Position numbers and translations under genes: made by a program. The notes under the pieces were generated by a model. That model was not told the origin of the DNA. It saw only the letters and a list, made by a program, of their open reading frames with translations, and made no database searches. A stretch of 64,000 nt of DNA, taken from assembly GCF_036226445.1 (NCBI RefSeq), contig NZ_CP108474.1, positions 1,302,001-1,366,000 of the forward strand, in the 5' to 3' direction. Below are positions 33,121-40,839 of this stretch, in pieces; within the stretch, counting starts at the first letter, position 1; every line of letters begins with the position of its first letter. Source of the DNA: Streptomyces sp. NBC_01255 (lineage in GTDB: Bacteria > Actinomycetota > Actinomycetes > Streptomycetales > Streptomycetaceae).

Positions 33121-33441
33121 ACCTGGCCGCGGCTCCCTTCCTGCGGCGCTGTCGCCGGATGCGTACGGCGCCGGTGCGTCACCGAACAGGTCGCGTTGCC
33201 CGGCCTGAACTTCGGTCTCGCTCAGCGGTTCGTGCTCGGCTTCGCAGGAAGCCACAATCTCGGCGAGGCCGTCCATCGCCGGCTGGGGCCGGACTGCTGC
33301 GGTCACGTAGGCGGACACGCCGCGCTTGCCGGTGCGCGTGCGCAGAGCACCGAGGAGTTCCGAGGGCATCGAGACGGAGATGCTCGGCAACACCTTCTCG
33401 TCAGACCAGCCTTCGTGGTGCCTGGCCGGGAAGACCCGCAT
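33121..33441 (-). pseudogene. vapB: VapB-like antitoxin frame
   Basis: The core reads PSISVSMPSELLGALRTRTG, KRGVSAYVTAAVRPQPAMDG, LAEIVASCEAEHEPLSETEV, the pattern of ribbon-helix-helix VapB-type antitoxins encoded before VapC. The start is unclear: ATG 33441 gives an extended N-terminus, and GTG or TTG near 33395 has no spaced ribosome site. The frame runs on into the toxin region without its own stop. The gene has probably lost its normal 3' end. Confidence 0.5.
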
Positions 33442-33580
33442 ACGGTCCGCGAGCCGGGCGGACTGCGACTCACGCCCGCCGAGGCCGGAGTCCTCGTCAT
33501 CTTCCGGGCGCCGTACCCATGGCAGGTTCCCGCTCCAGCCAGTCTCAGCAGTCCGGTGATGTTGTCGCCTGGCCGTCGTC

Positions 33581-33712
33581 GTGTACGTCCTGGGCGTACT
33601 CCACGGCATGGACCAGGAACGGCGGGTCCAGGACTACCTCATCGCCCTGTACCACTACGACGACCTGTCGACCGAGGAACTCTGGCTCGGCGAGCACGAC
33701 CTAGCAGTCTGA
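33581..33712 (+). CDS. Small unknown ORF (43 aa) before a terminator
   Basis: The ORF starts at GTG 33581 and stops at 33712, with strong GC3 bias. The product contains LHGMDQERRVQDYLIALYHY and DDLSTEELWLGEHDL. It is followed 3 nt later by a good hairpin. There is no ribosome site, and a stop lies a few codons upstream. It may be the remaining 3' end of a longer gene. Confidence 0.35.
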   Translation: MYVLGVLHGMDQERRVQDYLIALYHYDDLSTEELWLGEHDLAV

Positions 33713-33715
33713 GCA

Positions 33716-33746
33716 GCGCCCCCAGTCTCTCCCGAGGCTGGGGCGC
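33716..33746 (+). terminator. Hairpin terminator
   Basis: GCGCCCCCAG (33716-33725) pairs with CTGGGGCGC (33738-33746), with one bulged C, right after the stop at 33712. A CTCTTCG run follows. Confidence 0.65.
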
Positions 33747-33941
33747 CTCTTCGTGCCCGCCGGCATCACTGGTCGGTGCAGGACGCGCATATGGTCATGA
33801 TCAGAAGCTACTTCGAGGGGAAATCCGGACTGTTCGCTGCGCTGGTGGCAGTGCTAGTGCTGTGACCGGGATGGTTCACCGTGGTCGGAGGACGGCTCAC
33901 GGGACGAGCGCGTTCCGCGAGACGACTGGTATTACTGGTGC

Positions 33942-34319
33942 ATGCAGGAAGAGACCGCGCGGTCCGCGATCGACACGTTCATCTCCGCGTTCAACGCCTC
34001 GGACGACAGCTATGTGACTGCGTTGCTCTCCCAGGCCCTCACCTCGGACGTGGTCTTCTGGGGACCGTTGGGCCGCAGTGAGGGGATCGAGGCGGTCGAG
34101 CGGTTCGTGCTGGACATCCGGCGCCACCCCGCGGGGACCGGCACGATGGTGCGCTGTTCGGCGGTGGACATGCCGGACGAGTGGGCCCGGTACCAGTGGG
34201 TCTTCACGACGCCGGATGGAGGCCCCCGCCTGGCGGGAACGGACGTCGTCCATCTGCGGCGGAGCCTCATCGACCAGGTCATCGTCTTCGCGGGGGAGAT
34301 CGAGCCGTCCGCCTCCTGA
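33942..34319 (+). CDS. NTF2/SnoaL-like protein enclosed by IS630 ends
   Basis: The protein has 125 residues from ATG 33942 (weak ribosome site). It has an NTF2-like fold pattern: AIDTFISAFNASDDSYVTAL, LTSDVVFWGPLGRSEG, VERFVLDIRRHPAGTGTM, and WARYQWVFTTPDGGPRLAGT, followed by DVVHLRRSLIDQVIVFAGEI. Such proteins bind or isomerise small molecules. It starts 85 bp inside the left inverted repeat and lies opposite to the truncated transposase, so it appears to be a passenger. Confidence 0.75.
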   Translation: MQEETARSAIDTFISAFNASDDSYVTALLSQALTSDVVFWGPLGRSEGIEAVERFVLDIRRHPAGTGTMVRCSAVDMPDEWARYQWVFTTPDGGPRLAGTDVVHLRRSLIDQVIVFAGEIEPSAS

Positions 34320-34396
34320 GCCATTCTCCTCTGGCGCCGTCCTTCTCCTGAACCGGCCCCGTTCGGGGCTCCGGATCTGCCCAGCCGAGATCATCT

Positions 34397-35167
34397 TCAC
34401 AACGCTTCGGTCGTCCGCGCTTGGCCACGAGCGGACCGATGATGCGCTGTGGCTGTGTAAGTTCGCGGTTGGTCAGGCTGCGGTGTTGAGGGGGCGTCCG
34501 CCCCAACGGATGCCCTTCTCGCTTCGGATGCGGGCGCGTTCACCCGGTCGGGGTGTTTCCGCTCGGCCCAGCCCGAGCTTGCGGTGGGCCGGATCCCGAG
34601 TGGGCCGAACTCGTCGAACGCGAAGACCCGGTCGGGGAAACGGTCCAGGACGTGCTCGATCCGGTCCAGCTTCGCCTCGCGGTCGGAGTCGGTGGATTCC
34701 TTCCATGTCTTGGTGCGCTGGAAGGTGACTCCGCGGCGGGCGAGCAGGCCGCGTAACGCCTCGCGGCCGATACGGATCACTCGGCCGTGGACTGTGCGCA
34801 GGTAGGCGACGAGTTTGCGTAGCGACCAGCGAGTGAAAGGCTGGCCGAGCTTGGTGGGGCGGGTGGTGGCCGTCTGGACAACGAAGTCCTCGTCGTCATC
34901 GCTGAGCAGGCGGGGACGGCCTCCCGCCCACCGAGGGCCCAGGCAGGCCAGGCCGATCTCGTTGAACCGGTGGATCACATCGCGCACGGTGTCCTCGTCG
35001 GCCGCCACCAGCTGGGCGATCACCGGCACCCGATTCCCGCCGGCCGAGGCCAGCAGCATCATCGCGCGCCGATAGCGCACCGAGTTGGTGCTGCCCCGGC
35101 GCACGATCTGCTTCAGCCGCTGCCCCTCCCGGTCGGTCAGTCTGCGCACACGGACAGGCTCGGCCAC
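34397..35167 (-). pseudogene. IS630-family transposase, 3'-truncated
   Basis: From GTG 35167 (GGAGG upstream), about 210 residues match IS630 transposases: the HTH region VIAQLVAADEDTVRDVIHRF, GRPRLLSDDDEDFVVQ, FTRWSLRKLVAYLRT, and the first catalytic aspartate in VFAFDEFGPLGIRP. Similarity ends near 34535 after KHPDRVNA, before the remaining DDE residues, and the frame runs on as unrelated sequence to 34397. It should be inactive. Confidence 0.85.
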
Positions 35168-35365
35168 CGCGCCTCCAGCGGTTGGATCGGACGTCACCGC
35201 ACATCCAACCGCCACGACAACCAACCCGGCGAACCTATGCGGTCACAGCACTAGCGATCGTCGGTGGTCTCGTTGGCAGCGTGCTGGGGCGAAGATTCAG
35301 GCGAATGGTGGTCGGGATCAGGCGAGGGCCGCGATGCAGCATAGATATCCGCCGAGGCTCAATAC

Positions 35366-36079
35366 GTGGCTGCCCTCTGGTCTGTCAGGCAGGCCCAGGC
35401 GGCCGACTTCATTCAGTCCGTCCACGCGTCGCATAGCGAGCAGGTACTGCACTCCCGGCGCGCGACGGTTCTGTCCTGGCTCGGCTGGTGCCGAGAGCGC
35501 GGCTACGACGGTCCCGCAGTCCCGGCCTGGACCAAGCGGCTGGCGGTGCCGAACTCCGAGACCCCGGCCCGCTCGCGCATGACGATCGACGACGTGCTGG
35601 AGCTGGGAGCCGGGCACGGCCGCGACCCGCTGTTCTTCGCCCACAAAGGCTTCACCGTCCAGGCAACCGACTTCAGCCCCGCCGGGCTGGAGCAGCTGCG
35701 TAACGTCGCCCGCTCCCAGGGCGTCGAGGAGCGGATGACCACCGCGGTGCACGACGTGCGCGAGCCGCTGGCGCTGCCTGGCGACTCGATGGACGCGGTC
35801 TTCGCGCACATGCTGCTGTGCATGGCGCTGTCGACGGCGGAGATCCGCGCCCTGGTCGGCGAGGTCCACCGTGTCCCGCGGCCCGACGGGGCGTTCGTCT
35901 ACACCGTGCGGCAGGCCGGCGACGACTTCTACGAGCACGGCGGCTTCGCCGTCCATTTCTTCGGCCGCGACCTGGTCGACGCCGTCGCCGACGGCTGGAC
36001 CCTCGAAGAGATCCACGACTTCGAGGAAGGCGACCTGCCCCGCCGCCTGTGTCGCGTCACCCGGACCTTGCCCCTTTGA
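35366..36079 (+). CDS. Chimeric ORF: integrase N-terminal fragment fused to SAM methyltransferase
   Basis: This 237-codon frame starts at GTG 35366, but the homologous sequence begins near 35354. Residues 1-75 (QAADFIQSVHASHSEQVLHS, RRATVLSWLGWCRERGYDGP, then WTKRLAVP) are the core-binding part of a tyrosine integrase. From residue 76 the sequence is a class I methyltransferase: motif I DVLELGAGHGRD, then GFTVQATDFSPAGLEQLR, SMDAVFAHMLLCMALS, ending LCRVTRTLPL. The methyltransferase lacks its usual N-terminal helices. The fusion looks like the product of recombination; whether it is expressed is unknown. The TusA-like ORF overlaps its stop. Confidence 0.7.
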   Translation: MAALWSVRQAQAADFIQSVHASHSEQVLHSRRATVLSWLGWCRERGYDGPAVPAWTKRLAVPNSETPARSRMTIDDVLELGAGHGRDPLFFAHKGFTVQATDFSPAGLEQLRNVARSQGVEERMTTAVHDVREPLALPGDSMDAVFAHMLLCMALSTAEIRALVGEVHRVPRPDGAFVYTVRQAGDDFYEHGGFAVHFFGRDLVDAVADGWTLEEIHDFEEGDLPRRLCRVTRTLPL

Positions 36080-36303
36080 CCGAGACCCCCGCGCCGCCGG
36101 CGGACATCACCGTCGACGGCACCGGTCTGCTGTGCGTCACCCTCTTGCTGAGGCTGCGCGCCCGCATTGCCGACACAGCGGCGGGCACGGTCGTCCACGT
36201 CATCGCCACCGACCCCGCCGCCCCGCTCGATCTGCCCGCCTGGTGCCACATGACCGCGTCTCTGACTCAGCGCCCCGTGACAGTCCGATGGCTCCGCAGT
36301 TGA
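36076..36303 (+). CDS. TusA-like sulfur-carrier family protein, probably truncated
   Basis: TTG 36076 overlaps the methyltransferase stop (TTGA), suggesting coupling. The 75 residues contain ITVDGTGLLCVTLLLRLRAR, the TusA/SirA N-terminal motif in which the functional cysteine normally reads CPxP (here CVTL). TVVHVIATDPAAPLDLPAWC, with a second cysteine, follows. Family members end in a conserved GH-type strand after AWCHMT, but here the sequence changes to ASLTQRP, so the 3' end is probably frameshifted or lost. Confidence 0.6.
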   Translation: MTETPAPPADITVDGTGLLCVTLLLRLRARIADTAAGTVVHVIATDPAAPLDLPAWCHMTASLTQRPVTVRWLRS

Positions 36304-36363
36304 CGCCGAGCGGATGGGCGAAGAATCGTCGGCCGAGATGGTGTCGCGTGAGGTCGAGAGGGG

Positions 36364-36822
36364 TCATCGACGAGGGCCTGCTGGAAGGGTGAGGATAGCG
36401 ATGACGATCTTTCCGTACTCGGTCTCCTCGACCGACCAGGCGCTGGCGAGGCTGTCCACGATGAACAGGCCGCGCCCGCTGGCAGCCACCGTCCCTTCGT
36501 CAACAGATGAGTTCGAAGGTCGCGCAGGGACGGCAGTGATGTCGGCCCCGCGGTCGACGACGCCCAACGCCGCACCGAACTCGTAGACCTCAACCCTTAT
36601 GAGGACCGCACCGCTGCTGTGCTGGATGGCGTTGGCGATGAGCTCGCTGGCCACCAGCATGGCATCGAAGAGCTGATCCTCCGCCTTGCCGTCCAGGACG
36701 TCGACCAGGACGGTACGGGCGGCGCGCTGCGGGGTATCGAGTCCGTCGAGCACCACATCACGGTGGATCAACAGGTCTCCGAGGCTCTGGTCATGGACCA
36801 GTTCAGCAGTTGTCGTGGACAT
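36364..36822 (-). CDS. Anti-sigma-factor-like ATP-binding (HATPase_c_2) protein
   Basis: The protein has 152 residues from ATG 36822 (GGAGACGAGG upstream). GHKL ATPase boxes are visible: N-box MLVASELIANAIQHS, G1 VVDRGAD and G2 GRGLFIVDSLASAW. Streptomyces has many such small RsbW/SpoIIAB-like kinases that bind anti-anti-sigma factors or act as stand-alone regulators. It follows the APC permease gene by 26 nt on the same strand and could be cotranscribed, although the functional link is unclear. Confidence 0.85.
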   Translation of the reverse strand: MSTTTAELVHDQSLGDLLIHRDVVLDGLDTPQRAARTVLVDVLDGKAEDQLFDAMLVASELIANAIQHSSGAVLIRVEVYEFGAALGVVDRGADITAVPARPSNSSVDEGTVAASGRGLFIVDSLASAWSVEETEYGKIVIAILTLPAGPRR

Positions 36823-36848
36823 CCTCGTCTCCTCACATCGGGAGGGAG

Positions 36849-38219
36849 CTACGCGGTGGCTCTGTCCGTGACCGCGGTGTCGTCGTCGAAGGTCATCTCC
36901 GGTGCGGGTCGGCGGAAGCCCTTGGTCAGGACGGCCAGGTAGACGACGCCGATCGCCAGCCAGACGCCGCCGATCTGGAGTGCGACGTCATCGAGCCTCG
37001 TGAGCAGGTAGAGAGAGACGCCAACGCCGATGGCCGGCATCACCAGGAAGGAGAAGAGGTTGGGGGTGCGGCCGTCTCTGCGCTCTCGGACCAGGTGGGC
37101 GATCACGCAGACGTTCACCAGGGCGAAGCCGAGGAAGGCGCCGAAGTTGATGAACGAGGTGGCTGTGGTCAGGTCGAGTTTCATGGCGATGACACCGGCG
37201 GCCGCGGTCAGCAGCAGGTTCAGGACGGGCGTGCCGGTCTTCCCCGACAGCTTGCCGAAGACGGCCTTGGGCAGTGCGCCGTCGCGTCCCATGACGTACA
37301 TGAGGCGGGCGGCGGAGGCTTGCAGGGCGATACAGGAGGCGATGGATCCGGCGATGGTAACGAAGTTGATCATCTCGGCGTACGTCTCGCCACCGACCAG
37401 GACCTTCAGGTGGTAGGCGGCCGCGTCGACGTCGACGAACGTCGCGCCGGGGTGAACCAGTTGCATCACGAAGGACAGCACGATGAAGATCGCTCCGGCG
37501 GCGATGACGCAGCCGATGATGCCGCGGCCGATCGTCCTCGCCCCGCCCCTGGCCTCCTCGCCCAGTGTGGAGACGGCGTCGAAGCCGAGGAAGGAGTACG
37601 CGGCGATGGCAGCGGCCGCAGTGACCGCGCCGATCGAAGTGCCGGAGTTCCACAGAGCGTCCGTGACGGGGGCGGACGAGCCGTGCTTGCCGAGGAAAAC
37701 GACACACAGGGTGGCGAAGAGGACCAGCGACCCCAGAGCAATGAACATCAGGACCTTGTTGACGCGGTCCGCGAGCTTCATGCCGAAGACGTTGATGGCG
37801 GTGGTGATGCCCACCGAGACGATCAGCCAGACCCACTTGGGTATGGCAGGGAACTGGGCGTTGAAGTAGATCGCGGTGATCAGCCAGCCGACCATCGGGA
37901 TGAAGAAGTAGTCGAGCAGCATCGCCCAGCCGGACAGGAAACCGATGCGGCTGTCGAGCATCTTGCGGGCGTAGGTGTAGACCGATCCCGCGCCGGGCAC
38001 AGCGCGTGCCATCTTCGCGTAACTCAGCCCGGTGAGCAGCATCGCGAGGGTGGCGACGGCGAAGGCGGTGGGGGCCACGCCGCCGCTGGTGGCGGCGACC
38101 ACGCCGAACATGGTGACGACGATGCCAGGGGAGATGTAGGCCAGGCCGAACAGGACGACGGAGAAGAGGCTCAGGTCGCCCTTCAGTCTCATGTTGTTCC
38201 CCGTGGTCTCGCTGTTCAT
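36849..38219 (-). CDS. APC-superfamily amino acid/polyamine permease
   Basis: The protein has 456 residues from ATG 38219, with GAGGAG 7 nt upstream, overlapping the nitrilase stop (ATGA). It has about 12 membrane helices and APC signatures: SVVLFGLAYISPGIVVTMFG (unwound first helix GLAYISPG), ARAVPGAGSVYTYARKMLDS, SFLGFDAVSTLGEEARGGAR, and GRDGALPKAVFGKLSGKTGT. It probably imports an amine or amino acid amide related to the substrate of the coupled nitrilase. This replaces the ABC importer used by module 1. Confidence 0.92.
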   Translation of the reverse strand: MNSETTGNNMRLKGDLSLFSVVLFGLAYISPGIVVTMFGVVAATSGGVAPTAFAVATLAMLLTGLSYAKMARAVPGAGSVYTYARKMLDSRIGFLSGWAMLLDYFFIPMVGWLITAIYFNAQFPAIPKWVWLIVSVGITTAINVFGMKLADRVNKVLMFIALGSLVLFATLCVVFLGKHGSSAPVTDALWNSGTSIGAVTAAAAIAAYSFLGFDAVSTLGEEARGGARTIGRGIIGCVIAAGAIFIVLSFVMQLVHPGATFVDVDAAAYHLKVLVGGETYAEMINFVTIAGSIASCIALQASAARLMYVMGRDGALPKAVFGKLSGKTGTPVLNLLLTAAAGVIAMKLDLTTATSFINFGAFLGFALVNVCVIAHLVRERRDGRTPNLFSFLVMPAIGVGVSLYLLTRLDDVALQIGGVWLAIGVVYLAVLTKGFRRPAPEMTFDDDTAVTDRATA

Positions 38220-39091
38220 CGTGGCTCCTCGGTGGTGGGGGCGGGGTTCCAGGTGGCGGGGTCGATGCGGCCCCCGTACAGCGGGAGGTCGAGGGCTGGG
38301 TCGCCGGGGCGGAATTGGTCCCAGATCCGGTTGAGACCGGCGGTGCCGTAGCGGCGGACGTTGCTGACCTCGTCGAGATCGATCACGTCGGTGAGGGTGG
38401 AGTCGCTGGCATCGACGGTTTCGGCGCGCACCGTGCCCTGGGGGTCGATGACGAGGCTGCGGCCGATCCCGGAGGGGGCAGCGGAATTGACGCTGGCGAC
38501 GAAGACCTGATTGGCGATGGCATTGGCGCGGTTGAGGACGACTTCCTGTGCGCGATCGCTCGTCGGCGTGCGGACCACGTTGACGATCAGCTCGGCGCCC
38601 ATCCAGGCCAGATGGCGGGAGATCTCCGGGAACCAGGTGTCGTAGCAGATGGACAGTCCGATGCGGCCGACCCCGGCGAGGTCGACGACCTCGAACCGGT
38701 TGCCGGGTGTGGTCGTCTCGTACGGGCGCCACGGACAGATCTTGCGGTACGCGGCAAGGCGCTCACCCCGTGGCGAATAGACCGGTGTCGTGTTGTGGAC
38801 GCGGTCGCCGTCTCCTCGCTCGTAGACGCTGCCGGGTACCAGCCAGATGCCCAGATCCCCCGCGAGCTCGGCGAAGACCGCGTCGCGTTTGCCGTCGAGC
38901 GGCTCGGCCGCCTGCCCCGGGTCGGCCGGGACGCCGGGGGCGCTCTCGCCGAGGTGCAGTTCGGGGTAGACGACGAGGGCACCGGTTGCGCGTAGTTTCA
39001 CGCGCCGCTCCACGTCGGCGGTAAAGCCCGCGAGGTCGTCGGCCGGGCGGCCGGGCGCCTGGGCGAGGATCAGGGGCAGGGGGCGGGCCAT
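38216..39091 (-). CDS. Nitrilase-superfamily carbon-nitrogen hydrolase, second copy
   Basis: The protein has 291 residues from ATG 39091; an upstream ATG (39121) has no ribosome site. The catalytic triad is E44 (VVYPELHLGES), K117 (YRKICPWRPYE) and C149 (LSICYDTWFPE). It shares the YRK-x-PW-x-PYET and CYD-W-PEISR-LAWMGAE blocks with the copy at 22737-23642, so the two are paralogues. It heads a leftward unit with the APC permease. The 160-bp upstream region contains the same regulatory block as module 1, and a decayed LysR gene lies beyond it. Confidence 0.9.
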   Translation of the reverse strand: MARPLPLILAQAPGRPADDLAGFTADVERRVKLRATGALVVYPELHLGESAPGVPADPGQAAEPLDGKRDAVFAELAGDLGIWLVPGSVYERGDGDRVHNTTPVYSPRGERLAAYRKICPWRPYETTTPGNRFEVVDLAGVGRIGLSICYDTWFPEISRHLAWMGAELIVNVVRTPTSDRAQEVVLNRANAIANQVFVASVNSAAPSGIGRSLVIDPQGTVRAETVDASDSTLTDVIDLDEVSNVRRYGTAGLNRIWDQFRPGDPALDLPLYGGRIDPATWNPAPTTEEPR

Positions 39092-39198
39092 GCGAGAACA
39101 CCAGCCAATCGAAGGGTGCATTTTACCCGGAGAAGTCGACGGAGATTCGGGCTCCGATAACCAAAAGTTCCGGTGAAATAAGAATGCGCCCCATCAGC

Positions 39199-39250
39199 CA
39201 TAGCCTCAAATACTTGGAAGGGCTGATTACCATGCCCTTGAGGCATGAAG
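39199..39250. promoter_or_regulatory. LysR-type divergent control region, module 2
   Basis: CCTCAAATACTTGGAAGGG followed by ATGCC-CTTGA-GGCAT repeats the order and spacing of the block at 29068-29120. It stands between the second nitrilase and the dead LysR gene, so the surviving LysR at 29134 might act here in trans. Confidence 0.6.
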
Positions 39251-39287
39251 GTGCCATGCTTCCCGCGCCTCCCGAGGGACTACCCCC

Positions 39288-39640
39288 ACGGAGATCCGAG
39301 TGCTGCGCTCATTCCTGAGCATTGTGGAGACCGTTCCGCCACCAAGGCTGCCGAGGCGGTCCGCGTCGCCCTGCCCTCGCTGTCGCGCCAACTGCACAGT
39401 TGGTGAAGGGCCTCAAAGGTGACGATCTTCGACCACGGTGGCTGGCCAGCACTTCCTTCCCCTGGCCCGCGCCCCGGCCGCCCGTGCGGACACCACCGAG
39501 GCCGCAGTCGATGCACTGACCGCCGGCCGCGCCACGCGGATCACCGCGGTGGCGCCGCCCGTCACCATCACCGGCATGATCACGCCGTTCCTGGCCACCT
39601 GGGGTCCGGGCGCACCCGCCTCACCATACCGAAGAGTAAC
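39288..39640 (+). pseudogene. LysR-family regulator remnant
   Basis: Fragments match the intact LysR at 29134: EIRVLRSFLSIVE at the N-terminus, LPSLSRQLH, later FLPLARAPAARADT, RATRITAVAPPVTITGMITP and FLATWGPGAP. The position of the start codon reads ACG instead of GTG. At least two frame changes occur before about 39440, and the effector domain is absent beyond about 39640. It has lost function. Confidence 0.8.
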
Positions 39641-39718
39641 GGCTAGATCGCATAGTGTAATCGGTAGCGATCTCAGCGCACACCTTGCGTCACGGCTCGT
39701 AACCTCTAGCCTCCGTGC

Positions 39719-40675
39719 ATGGCATTTCTCTCAAGTCGCCGCAGACGGGCACGCCTTTCCCTGGAACTCGACGACGCCGCCCTCGGCCGGCTGCTGAAGT
39801 CCCTTCAGTCGACGCCGAATACGGGCGCGATCGGGACGACAGACCTGTACATGGCCCAGATATCCCGTCTCTTGAACCAGAGCCGGGCCGACTGGGACCG
39901 CCGCACCCATCAGCTCTCCGTGCTGGCGTACCGCCTGTCGGAATCGCACGGGCCCCGCGCCTGGGCCTCTCGCGAGCCGCGCAACGCGAGCGCGCTCGTC
40001 CTCTCCGCATGGGCGCAGCTCGAACGCGGACGTTCCCGGGGGTACTTGGAGGACGCGGCCGGCATCGCCGACAGCTGTCGGCGCGCCGCCGAATTGGCGC
40101 CGGAGGACCCCACTCCCTGGGTGGTCATGCTGGGGCTCTCACGGCTGGAGCGCCGCAGTCAGCCGGAGGTGTTCGGCCTGTGGAACGAGGTACTGGCCCG
40201 CGACCGCTGGAACCGCGAGGTGTATCTGAGCATGCTGTGCTATCTGGGGCCGGAGGAGATGGGATCGCGCAGCCAGGTACTGGACTTCGTCGACGCGATC
40301 CGCGCCCGCGTACCCACAAACGCGCCCTGCGCGGCCACCGAGCTCACCGCCCAGGTTATGCAGTACCACTCCGTCCTCGCCCTGGGCGGAGTCGAGGCGC
40401 TGATGGCACGCAACCACTGGTCCCACGCATCGGCCGCCCAGGCCCTCGACCGTGCGGCACACGCTTGGGCCCAGCCCGGGTTCTTCCACCACGCGGCGGC
40501 CCTCGCCGACCTGAACGTGCTGGCCTACGCGCTGATGGCCGCCGAGCGGCGCGGCGAGGCCCGTCCGGTCTTCGAGGCGATCAACGGTACGGTCGCGGCC
40601 TGGCCCTGGAGCGTCGGAGGTGACCCGGTGTCCGAGTTCGAGAAGGCGCGGATCAGGAGCGGGACCGGCGTGTGA
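39719..40675 (+). CDS. TPR-like helical protein of unknown function
   Basis: The protein has 318 residues from ATG 39719. It begins with a basic stretch (MAFLSSRRRRARLSLELDDA), then is built of helical pairs with TPR-like spacing: LSAWAQLERGRSRGYLEDAA, CRRAAELAPEDPTPWVVMLG, and EVLARDRWNREVYLSMLCYL. It is a conserved type in Streptomyces with no known role and no membrane segment. A strong terminator follows, so it is probably monocistronic. Confidence 0.7.
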   Translation: MAFLSSRRRRARLSLELDDAALGRLLKSLQSTPNTGAIGTTDLYMAQISRLLNQSRADWDRRTHQLSVLAYRLSESHGPRAWASREPRNASALVLSAWAQLERGRSRGYLEDAAGIADSCRRAAELAPEDPTPWVVMLGLSRLERRSQPEVFGLWNEVLARDRWNREVYLSMLCYLGPEEMGSRSQVLDFVDAIRARVPTNAPCAATELTAQVMQYHSVLALGGVEALMARNHWSHASAAQALDRAAHAWAQPGFFHHAAALADLNVLAYALMAAERRGEARPVFEAINGTVAAWPWSVGGDPVSEFEKARIRSGTGV

Positions 40676-40729
40676 GTTGCAGGGACCCCTCGGCAAGGCG
40701 AGCCGGACAGCTCTTGACGGCAGAGCAAC

Positions 40730-40767
40730 GTGGGAGGGAGCCCGGCATCTGCCGGGCCCCCTCCCAC
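40730..40767 (+). terminator. Strong hairpin terminator
   Basis: GTGGGAGGG (40730-40738) pairs with CCCTCCCAC (40759-40767) and, after one mismatch, GCCCGGC (40740-40746) pairs with GCCGGGC (40751-40757) around an ATCT loop. It lies 55 nt after the TPR-like gene. Confidence 0.85.
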
Positions 40768-40839
40768 GAGTCGCCAGTGGTAGACGTCAACCGCAGATGA
40801 TGTTCACGGCCTCGAGGGTCCTCCTGGCCGCTGGACGGC

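Larger units (their letters stand above)
33857..35251. mobile_element. IS630-type element with passenger gene (about 1.4 kb)
   Basis: GCTAGTGCTGTGACCG at 33853-33868 is a perfect 16-bp inverted repeat of CGGTCACAGCACTAGC at 35240-35255. Each contains a TA (33855-33856 and 35252-35253), which fits the TA target duplication of IS630 elements. The element therefore spans 33857-35251. The right part holds a truncated IS630 transposase (minus strand) starting about 70 bp from the right repeat. The left part holds an unrelated NTF2-like gene. IS630 elements are usually shorter and carry only transposase. Confidence 0.7.

Noticed and set aside
35318..36016. 232-codon minus-strand frame opposite the chimeric methyltransferase
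   Set aside because: Antisense shadow; the plus strand carries a clear methyltransferase motif I.
36849..38732. Extended 627-residue version of the APC permease
   Set aside because: The extra N-terminus is an Arg/Pro-rich shadow of the nitrilase gene; ATG 38219 with GAGGAG and ATGA coupling is better.
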